Below the pieces are notes generated by a model. That model had not been told where the DNA came from. It was given only the letters and a program-made list of their open reading frames with translations, and did no database searches. Below, piece by piece: positions 1 through 9,669 of a DNA stretch of 38,009 bases (position 1 is its first letter; every line of letters begins with the position of its first letter). The DNA is from Coriobacteriia bacterium (lineage in GTDB: Bacteria; Actinomycetota; Coriobacteriia; Anaerosomatales; Anaerosomataceae). A program made the position numbers and the translations under genes. Location: the NCBI GenBank assembly GCA_016933785.1, contig JAFGAG010000017.1:1-38009 (forward strand). The letters run 5' to 3'.

Positions 1-270
<270 letters not shown>

Positions 271-530
271 TCGGTAGCGACCTTTCGTGGTTGGCGCGAG
301 TGTGTTTCGCTGCAAATCCCCATTGTACGCCCCGGCAGAGACCGACTCCAGGCCGACCCGACGCCCTGCCATTGGGTCGGCAGGGACGCACGGAACACCT
401 GCATCGCAACCTTCATGCCATCGACACACCCCCGAAACACAGCACCCTCACGCTCAGTCTGTCAGTGGGATCGACTCCGGCGCCGGGACACACGGCACGC
501 GCCGGGATGAAGACGGAAGTGAGGGAGCGT

Positions 531-2197
<1,667 letters not shown>

Positions 2198-2207
2198 GCG
2201 ACGCACC

Positions 2208-4475
2208 GTGGTGGCAGCGAACCCCCTGGGATGGTTCGTCGAGCGGCGCGGTGCGCTCATCGAGCGAGTGACCCCGGGGACCGCTGCCGCCGTCGAACTC
2301 GCACGGCTCAGCGATGAAGCCGTCCTCGTTCAGACGAGGGCGGCTTCATCGCGCGTGGGCGTACCGTTCGCGGTGCTCGCCCTCGGAGGCTACGGAGCTG
2401 GCCGCCTGCTACCGGGCTCGGACATCGACCTGCTTATCGTGTCGGCGGGCTCCTCCCGAGACCTCGACCCGCTGGTGCGCTCGGTGCTGTATCCCCTCTG
2501 GGACGCGGGGCTCGCGGTGGGACACCAGATCAGAACGCCGAAGGACCAAGTCCGGGCCGTGCGTGAGGATCTCACGGTAGCGACGTCCTTCCTCACCGCC
2601 CGCTTCCTCGCCGGAGACGCGCAGCTTGCGCACCGCGTGATCGGCTCCGTGTTCACCCGCCTCGCACGAGACAGACGCTCGCTCCTCGAGCGCATCACCG
2701 CACGCGAGAGACCCGGCTCACCGTACCTGCTCGAACCCGATCTCAAGGACGGCGCGGGCGGCCAGCGCGACATCGACGAGCTCGTCTGGCGTGCAGCGCT
2801 CGCGCTCGGGAAGCCGGCACACTCCCCCGCCCTGCTGGTAGAGGCAGGACTCCTCGCCGGACAGGAGGCGGAGCTGCTGGCATCCGCCCAGGATGCGGTC
2901 ACCGCGGCCCGGTGGGCCATCCATCGCGGCGGCGGCCGCGCCCGCAACACCCTCTTCGTGACGGATGAGAGCGACCTGCCGCTTGACGCCAGCGCCACAC
3001 AACGGGCGCTCGAGGCAGTCAACCACACGCTGCTGGACGTGCGCGACCGTGCAGCCGGGCGGCGGGCGATGCCGGAGACCCCGCTCACGTTCGATGATCT
3101 CGTCGGGCTGGCGCGAGCGGAGACGTCCGGCCTCGACACTCTGGAGCGCGCGGTGTATGCGGGGCGTCTCGAGCACGCCGTCCCCCGGTTCCGGGAGACG
3201 ATGACGCTCCGCCGCCCGGCCCTCTCACACCGCTTCACGGTGGGGGCCCACAGCCTCCGCGTGCTTACGGCGCTTTCCGACGGCCCTACCGTGGCAAGAG
3301 ACATGCTGCCAGCTCTCGTGATCGCCGCACTGACGCACGACCTCGGCAAGCGCGAGCCCGGACCCGGTCACGCCCCTCGTGGGAGTGGGTCCGCCGCGGC
3401 GGCGGCCATGCGGTTCGGGCTTCCCGGGCGTGCGGGAGCGGATGCGGCGAAGCTGGTGCGTGAGCACTTGCTGCTTTCCGAGGTGGCAACCACCAGGGAT
3501 CTTGCCGATGAGAACGTCGTGCTGGCCGCGGCGGCCCGCATCGGTTCGGTATCGCTCATCGAACCCCTCTTCGCACTCACTGCGGCTGACATGCGCGCGA
3601 CTGGCCCTGATGTCTGGACGCCGTGGCGCGCGACGCTTGTGGCCGAGCTCGCCGACAAGCTCTCGGTCGCACTGTCACCCGACGTGGACGGGGCAGGCAT
3701 CGTCAGGGCGGCCAAGGCCACCCGGGAGGGTGCACGCACGGCTGCCCTGTCACGAGGTGCATCCCGCGCCGTCCTTGCGTTCATCGAGCAGGCGCCGCTC
3801 CGCTATCTCGCGCGCCGCGATGCCGGCCAGGTGTTGCGCGATGCGTTGCTCGTGCAGTCGATCGCGGGTCCGGGCGCTCCGGGCCGCTTCGCACTCGGCA
3901 TCACATCCGGCCCGGCCGAGGGCACCTGGGTCATCGACGTCATCACCCGCGACCGCCCCGGCCTCTTCGCGACGATCAGCGGCGCACTCACGCTGTCGGG
4001 GCTCGACACTCTGGCGGCCGAGGCGCAGACGGGTGCCGCGGGGATCGCTCTCGACACCTTCACGGTCGGCTCCGCCACGCGCGCGCCCGCAAGCACAGAG
4101 ACCTGGCGCACGGTCGAGCGTATCCTCGCTGCCGCACTGACCAGCCGCTACGACATCGACACACGCCTCGCCGAGCGCCGGAAGCACTATCCCGGGCCCA
4201 CCCGCGTGGAGCAACCGGTGATACGGGTCGGGGCTACTGGACGATTCACCACGACAGTCCGCGTGGAGGCCTCCGACAGGATGGGACTCCTGCACGACCT
4301 TGCGCGCGCCTGTCAGGCCGCCGGACTGGACATCCAGCGTGCCGTCATCACCACCCGTGGCGAGAGAGCCGACGACGTCTTCGAGCTGACCGATCGCGAC
4401 GGTGCCCCGCCCACGGCCGCGATCCTCACCGAGACGCTCGTCCCACTCCTCGAACAGGCCGCTACAGCCCGCTGA
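2208..4475 (+). CDS. glnD: [Protein-PII] uridylyl/nucleotidyltransferase GlnD
   Basis: Nucleotidyltransferase motif GGYGAGRLLPGSDIDLLIV, HD domain (LTHDLGKREPG) and C-terminal ACT-type segments (VIDVITRDRPGLFATISGAL; VRVEASDRMGLLHDLARA); follows amt-glnB. GTG start. Confidence 0.93.
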   Translation: MVAANPLGWFVERRGALIERVTPGTAAAVELARLSDEAVLVQTRAASSRVGVPFAVLALGGYGAGRLLPGSDIDLLIVSAGSSRDLDPLVRSVLYPLWDAGLAVGHQIRTPKDQVRAVREDLTVATSFLTARFLAGDAQLAHRVIGSVFTRLARDRRSLLERITARERPGSPYLLEPDLKDGAGGQRDIDELVWRAALALGKPAHSPALLVEAGLLAGQEAELLASAQDAVTAARWAIHRGGGRARNTLFVTDESDLPLDASATQRALEAVNHTLLDVRDRAAGRRAMPETPLTFDDLVGLARAETSGLDTLERAVYAGRLEHAVPRFRETMTLRRPALSHRFTVGAHSLRVLTALSDGPTVARDMLPALVIAALTHDLGKREPGPGHAPRGSGSAAAAAMRFGLPGRAGADAAKLVREHLLLSEVATTRDLADENVVLAAAARIGSVSLIEPLFALTAADMRATGPDVWTPWRATLVAELADKLSVALSPDVDGAGIVRAAKATREGARTAALSRGASRAVLAFIEQAPLRYLARRDAGQVLRDALLVQSIAGPGAPGRFALGITSGPAEGTWVIDVITRDRPGLFATISGALTLSGLDTLAAEAQTGAAGIALDTFTVGSATRAPASTETWRTVERILAAALTSRYDIDTRLAERRKHYPGPTRVEQPVIRVGATGRFTTTVRVEASDRMGLLHDLARACQAAGLDIQRAVITTRGERADDVFELTDRDGAPPTAAILTETLVPLLEQAATAR

Positions 4476-6447
4476 TCAGATCCTTCACGACCTTGGGATC
4501 CGACAGCGTGGACAGGTCGCCGAACGCCTCGGTCTCGCGCTCGCCTGCCGCGATCTTGCGCAGGATGCGCCGCATGATCTTGCCGCTCCGCGTCTTGGGC
4601 AGGTCGTGCGCGAACTGGATGCGGTCGGGCTGCGCGATCGGACCGATCATCTTGCGGACATGCCCCTTGAGGATCATCGCAAGATCGTCGGAGGCCACCT
4701 GTCCGTCGCGGAGGATGACGTACGCGTGCACGCCCTCGCCCTTGACCGGATGCGGGAACCCCACGACCGCCGCCTCGCTCACAGCGTCGTGACTCACGAG
4801 CGCGCTCTCGATCTCGGCGGTGCCGAGCCGGTGCCCGCTCACGTTGATGACGTCGTCCACGCGGCCGAGCAGCCAGTAGTCACCCTCGGCATCCACCCGC
4901 GCGCCGTCACCGGTGAAGTACCGCCCGGGGAAGCGTTCGAAGTAGACCTCGTGCAACCGCTTCTTGTCGGCATCGTTCCATGTGCCCCGCAGCATGCCCG
5001 GCCACGGCTGTTTGACGGTGAGGTAGCCGCCATCGCCCGGGTCGGCCCGTGAGCCGTCCTCCCGGACGACCTCGGGGAGCACGCCGTAGAACGGCCACGA
5101 CGCGGAGCCCGGCTTGAGCGGCGTGGCTCCCGGGAACGGCGTGATGAGGAAGCCGCCGGTCTCCGTCTGCCAGTACGTGTCCACGATCGGGAGCTCGCCC
5201 CGGCCGATGGTATCGCGATACCACTCCCACACCTCGGGATTGATGGGCTCCCCCACAGTGCCAAGCAGCCGGAGCGAGGTGAGGTCGTAGCGCTGCGGCC
5301 AGCCTGCGCCGTGGCGCATGAGCGCGCGGATGACCGTGGGCGCCGTGTAAAGCGTGTTCACGCGGTACTTCTCGACGACCGCCCAGAAGCGGCCCGGATC
5401 GGGATACGTGGGCACGCCCTCGAACATGAGCGTCGTGGCGCCCGCGGCAAGTGGGCCGTACACGATGTAGCTGTGCCCGGTGACCCAACCGATGTCGGCG
5501 GTGCACCAGTAGACGTCCTCGTCGCGGTAGTCCATCACGGTCTTGAAGCTCATGAGCGTGTAGAGCAGATAGCCCGCGGTGGTGTGCAGGATACCCTTGG
5601 GCTTGCCGGTGGAGCCCGACGTGTAGAGGATGAACATCGGGTCCTCGCCGCCCATCGGCTCCGGTCGGCATGGCTTGCGCACCTCGGGAGCCGTGACCTC
5701 CTGGTGCCACCAGGTGTCGCGTCCCGGCTCCATGTCCACGTCTCCGGCGCCACGCTTCACGACGATGCACGCCTCAACGCTCGGGCACTCGAAGAGCGCC
5801 TCATCGGCAGCGACCTTGAGCGCCACCTTGCGGCCGCCACGGATGCCCTCATCGGCGGTGATGAGGAGCTTGGCGCCGCAGTCCTGGATGCGCTCGCGGA
5901 GCGCACTCGCCGAGAAGCCGCCAAAGACGACCGAGTGTATGGCGCCGATGCGCGTGCACGCCAGCATGGCCATCGCGAGCTCGGGAATCATCGGCAGGTA
6001 GATCGCCACACGGTCGCCGCGCTCGATGCCCTTCTTCTTGAGGACGTTGGCGAAGCGGCTGACGATGTGGTGCAACTGCTGGTAAGTGAACGTGGCGGTG
6101 GTGCCGTCGTCACCCTCCCAGATCAGCGCCGCCTTGTTGCGCCGCCAGGTATCGAGATGCCGGTCGAGGCAGTTGGCCGAGACGTTGAGCGTCCCGTCTT
6201 CGAACCACCGGTAGTCCAGATGCTCGAATCCACCCGTACGTACCGTCTGGAACGGCGTGATCCACTCGAGCTCCTCGCGAGCCGCATCGCCCCAGAATCC
6301 CTCCGGATCCTCGATCGACCGCCGGTACGCGTCTGCGTACGCATCGCGACCTGGCACGACCGCCCGCTCGGTGAACGATTCGGGTGGCGGGTAGATGCGC
6401 TCCGCCGAGGACACATGCTCGATGCTCCCGCGCTCTTCGCTCGTCAT
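4462..6447 (-). CDS. acs: Acetyl-CoA synthetase (AMP-forming)
   Basis: Motifs YTSGSTGKPKGILHTTAGYL, TYWQTETGG, YFTGDGARVDAEGDYWLLGRVDDVINVSGHRLGTAEIES and KTRSGKIMRRILRKIA; GGAGGGAG RBS. Confidence 0.97.
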   Translation of the reverse strand: MTSEERGSIEHVSSAERIYPPPESFTERAVVPGRDAYADAYRRSIEDPEGFWGDAAREELEWITPFQTVRTGGFEHLDYRWFEDGTLNVSANCLDRHLDTWRRNKAALIWEGDDGTTATFTYQQLHHIVSRFANVLKKKGIERGDRVAIYLPMIPELAMAMLACTRIGAIHSVVFGGFSASALRERIQDCGAKLLITADEGIRGGRKVALKVAADEALFECPSVEACIVVKRGAGDVDMEPGRDTWWHQEVTAPEVRKPCRPEPMGGEDPMFILYTSGSTGKPKGILHTTAGYLLYTLMSFKTVMDYRDEDVYWCTADIGWVTGHSYIVYGPLAAGATTLMFEGVPTYPDPGRFWAVVEKYRVNTLYTAPTVIRALMRHGAGWPQRYDLTSLRLLGTVGEPINPEVWEWYRDTIGRGELPIVDTYWQTETGGFLITPFPGATPLKPGSASWPFYGVLPEVVREDGSRADPGDGGYLTVKQPWPGMLRGTWNDADKKRLHEVYFERFPGRYFTGDGARVDAEGDYWLLGRVDDVINVSGHRLGTAEIESALVSHDAVSEAAVVGFPHPVKGEGVHAYVILRDGQVASDDLAMILKGHVRKMIGPIAQPDRIQFAHDLPKTRSGKIMRRILRKIAAGERETEAFGDLSTLSDPKVVKDLISGL

Positions 6448-6538
6448 ACGGCGCTCCCTCCGGTCGTATGGTCAGCATATTCCCTTTGACCGACGCTCGT
6501 GTCGTGTACGATACGCTTACCCGCGACAAGGAGTGCTC

Positions 6539-7360
6539 TTGCCCGCACTGACCCGAAAGTACGACGACCTTCGCAACCGCCTGTCCAATCTGGGCAGCGC
6601 TCTGGTGGCGTATTCTGGTGGCGTCGACTCCACACTACTCGCATTCACCGGCCACGTGGTCCTCGGAGCCAAGTGCCTTGCGGTGATCGCCGTCTCAGAC
6701 GTGCATCCGGCGGCCGAGATCGATGAGGCGCGTGCGACCGCTCGTTCGCTCGGCCTCAACGTGTACGAGGTTGAGACCTACGAACTCACCGACCCGCGGT
6801 TCCAGGCCAACCCCGCGGACCGCTGCTACTACTGCAAGTCCGAGATGTTCTCGCTCTTCCGCACGATCGCCAAGACCCGCGGCATCTCGTGGGTGCTCGA
6901 TGGCACCAACGCCGACGATCCCGCGCAGCGCCGGCCCGGCCGTCGTGCCGCCGAGGAGTTCGGTATCGTGAGTCCGCTCCTGGAGGTCGGCCTGCACAAG
7001 GACGAGATCCGCGCGCTCTCCGAGCAGCTCGGACTGCCGACGTGGGACAAGCCGTCAGGGAGCTGTCTGGCCACGCGCTTCCCCTACGGCACCGCCATCA
7101 CCGACGAGGGTCTGGAGCGTGTCGCGATCGCCGAGGCGGGCGCCCGCGCCCTCGGCCTCAAGCAAGTACGTATCCGCTCGCATGGCGACATCGCCCGCAT
7201 CGAGGTGGACCCCGCCGAGATGGAGCGCGCGTTCGCGCTCCGCGACCAACTCGCCGCCGCCGTCCGCAACGCCGGGTTCGGCTACGTCACGCAGGACCTC
7301 GAAGGCTATCGGTCGGGATCGCTGGACGACGGGATCGAAGACGCGCCTGCCGAGAGCTGA
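6539..7360 (+). CDS. larE: ATP-dependent sulfur transferase LarE family (PP-loop)
   Basis: TTG start with AAGGAG RBS; PP-loop VAYSGGVDSTLLAF; ADRCYYCKSEMF; VLDGTNADD; SGSCLATRFPYG. Confidence 0.9.
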   Translation: MPALTRKYDDLRNRLSNLGSALVAYSGGVDSTLLAFTGHVVLGAKCLAVIAVSDVHPAAEIDEARATARSLGLNVYEVETYELTDPRFQANPADRCYYCKSEMFSLFRTIAKTRGISWVLDGTNADDPAQRRPGRRAAEEFGIVSPLLEVGLHKDEIRALSEQLGLPTWDKPSGSCLATRFPYGTAITDEGLERVAIAEAGARALGLKQVRIRSHGDIARIEVDPAEMERAFALRDQLAAAVRNAGFGYVTQDLEGYRSGSLDDGIEDAPAES

Positions 7361-7370
7361 GCCTCTCCGC

Positions 7371-7811
7371 TCAGGCGGGGCGACCCCAGCGATGCTTGCC
7401 GAGAGTGACGAATGCGATGGCGATGCCGATCACCGCAGGAGCCACAGTGGGGTTCGCCAGGACATCCCGAGGGTCGGTGATCGGCGATGCGAGGACAAGA
7501 CCGACGAGTGGCGCCACCATCAGCGCGGGCCAGATGAGCCACGGCACCTTGGCACGGAACCCGAACACCCGGATCACCCCGTAGATCATGCCCGCGTACA
7601 CAAGAGCGGCCAACGCCATCAGTACCAGGTAGGTCGGGACCCCCCAGGTCTCACCGAACCCCAGCGTCGCCACCACGAACATACCTGCGCCGATTGCGAG
7701 CAGCACCAGCACCCACGGAACGAAGCCGCCCGCTACGACCGCTCCAAGACACCATGCGAGCTTGCGCCCCCAACCCGCCGGCACATCCTGAATGACCGCG
7801 ATCTCACTCAT
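7371..7811 (-). CDS. Small integral membrane protein of unknown function
   Basis: MSEIAVIQDVPAGWGRKLAWCLGAVVAGGFVPWVLVLLAIGAGMF...; four or so hydrophobic segments; GGGGAGGGGGAG RBS upstream of ATG 7811. Confidence 0.75.
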   Translation of the reverse strand: MSEIAVIQDVPAGWGRKLAWCLGAVVAGGFVPWVLVLLAIGAGMFVVATLGFGETWGVPTYLVLMALAALVYAGMIYGVIRVFGFRAKVPWLIWPALMVAPLVGLVLASPITDPRDVLANPTVAPAVIGIAIAFVTLGKHRWGRPA

Positions 7812-7855
7812 GACTCCCCCTCCCCGGACGCCGACTCCCACCGGCGTCTCGCCCC

Positions 7856-9214
7856 CTACACCACCAGCTCACGCAGCGCCGCTCGCACCGCCGCCGGCAT
7901 GCGCTCCCGCAGCCGCACCGGATCGCCCATCGCACGCGCAAGGATGCGCGTGGTGAACGGCTGCGCGGTCTCAACGATGTCGATCTCGGGATACAGCGCC
8001 CGGGCGACACCCTCCACCGTGGCCAGCGACTTGATGAGCAACCCGTACCCGCTCGGAATCGCGACGCCATGCTCGCCGAGCAGCTTCAGGAAGCCCAGCC
8101 CGAAGTGCGCGAAGTCCCGCGTCCCATCGGGACGGACATCGCCGTCGAGCAGGGCGCCAAGGCCCCGGCGCACCGGCTCCACATGCTCCGGCGGCACATG
8201 CACGCCGAGTTTCTCCGAGTATCGCAGCGCGCGATCTGGATCGCGGTAGATGAGCGCCGCCATCACCTGTGTGATGTTCATGCGCTCCTCCGGCGTCAGA
8301 TACCCGACGATGCCGAAGTCGAGATACGCGATCGTGTTATCGGGTGTGACGAATATGTTGGCCGGGTGCAGGTCGGCGTGGTAGCGCCCGTAGACGAACA
8401 CCTGCCGCATGAACGCGGTAGCCCCATGGATCGCGAGACCCTTGCAGTCCACACCCGCCTCGCGCGCGATCTCCAGGTCGCTCAACCGCCAACCCGTGAT
8501 GAACTCCATCGTGAGCACCTTGCCGGTGCTCCTCGTCCAGACGATCCGCGGTGCTTGCACCCTGGCGTCATCGCGGAAGTCGAACGCGAAACGGTCCGCG
8601 AAGCGGCCTTCCTGACGAAGATCGAGCTCGCGGTCGACCGTGGATGAGAACTCGTCGACCAGCCCGACCGGATCGAACCGCCGGGCGAGTCGAGTGCCGG
8701 CCATGCGTTCGGCGAGCCTTCGCACGATGGCGACATCCCCGAGTATGGACTCGGCCGCGCCAGGGCGGACGACCTTCACGACCACCTCGGCGCCTGCGGG
8801 GAGCACCTCTCCCCACACAGGTCGGTACGGGCTCGCGAGCGTCGCCCGGTGGACCTGTGCTATCGAAGCGGCGGCAAGGGGCTTGTTGTCGAAAGTCTCG
8901 AAGAGATCCTCCGGCTCGGCCGCGAACTCCGAGCGGATGACGGCGCGGATCGCCTCGGCAGGCAGTGGCGGAACCGCGTCTTGCATGCGCTGCATCTCGG
9001 CGACCAACTCGGCGGAGAACTCGTCCGGGCGCACGGAGATGAGCTGCCCGAGCTTGATGAACGCCGGCCCGAGCCGCTCGAAGGAGCGTCGCAGACCGCG
9101 CGCCCAGGCGGCACGACGTACGTGAGCCGGTGCGAGCCCGAAGCGCGCGGCGGGAAGCTGGCCTACGAGCTGGCCAACGATGACGCCGGTGATGACAACG
9201 CTGCGGGAGGCCAC
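7856..9214 (-). CDS. ABC1/AarF/UbiB-family atypical protein kinase
   Basis: FERLGPAFIKLGQLISVRPDEFSAELVAEMQRMQDAVPP (KxGQ motif), VFVYGRYHADLHPANIFVTPDNTIAYLDFGIVGYL. GTG start at 9214, 8 bp after the upstream stop. Confidence 0.9.
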   Translation of the reverse strand: MASRSVVITGVIVGQLVGQLPAARFGLAPAHVRRAAWARGLRRSFERLGPAFIKLGQLISVRPDEFSAELVAEMQRMQDAVPPLPAEAIRAVIRSEFAAEPEDLFETFDNKPLAAASIAQVHRATLASPYRPVWGEVLPAGAEVVVKVVRPGAAESILGDVAIVRRLAERMAGTRLARRFDPVGLVDEFSSTVDRELDLRQEGRFADRFAFDFRDDARVQAPRIVWTRSTGKVLTMEFITGWRLSDLEIAREAGVDCKGLAIHGATAFMRQVFVYGRYHADLHPANIFVTPDNTIAYLDFGIVGYLTPEERMNITQVMAALIYRDPDRALRYSEKLGVHVPPEHVEPVRRGLGALLDGDVRPDGTRDFAHFGLGFLKLLGEHGVAIPSGYGLLIKSLATVEGVARALYPEIDIVETAQPFTTRILARAMGDPVRLRERMPAAVRAALRELVV

Positions 9215-9222
9215 GGGGCGCC

Positions 9223-9564
9223 CTAACCGCCGACCTTGCGCAGGATCGTCTCCAGGAGCGACTCCATGGTGTCGAGGCGTCCGCGGAGTTCGGCCACCTC
9301 GAAGCGGATCTCGTCGAGCGCGGGATCGGCCGACTCCTCGCTCGCGACCTCCTCGCCACGAGCGCGAGCGGCAAGATCGGCCTTCAGCTTCTCTTTCTCC
9401 TCCTCGACCATCGCCGCCAGACCGTCGACGAACGCGTCGGGGCCTCCGCTCATCCCCTCGGGACCGCCGCTCATCCCCCGCCGGATGGCAGCTTTGATCT
9501 CCTCGTCGGCAGCCTCGTGCGTGAACAGCCATGTGGCGAAGAACCGCATGACATCGTCGGTCAT
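9223..9564 (-). CDS. Small coiled-coil, phasin-like protein paired with ABC1 kinase
   Basis: MTDDVMRFFATWLFTHEAADEEIKAAIRRGMSGGPEGMSGGPDAFVDGLAAMVEEEKEKLKADLAARARGEE...EIRFEVAELRGRLDTMESLLETILRKVGG; charged heptad-like C-terminus; same operon as ABC1 kinase. Confidence 0.65.
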   Translation of the reverse strand: MTDDVMRFFATWLFTHEAADEEIKAAIRRGMSGGPEGMSGGPDAFVDGLAAMVEEEKEKLKADLAARARGEEVASEESADPALDEIRFEVAELRGRLDTMESLLETILRKVGG

Positions 9565-9669
9565 GGTGCGCCCCCTCTGCTCGTTATTCCGTATCGAATA
9601 CTCCCGCTACCACCCCGACGGCGCAACCCAGACCGCCAAACTCCCTGCAATAGTGGGAGATTCTGCCCG

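Noticed and set aside
291-530. N-terminal extension of the amt ORF (291..) and overlapping ORFs 229..510, 287..784
   Set aside because: Extension has no hydrophobic or Amt-like sequence; real start is at 531 (or 507). The others are high-GC chance ORFs.
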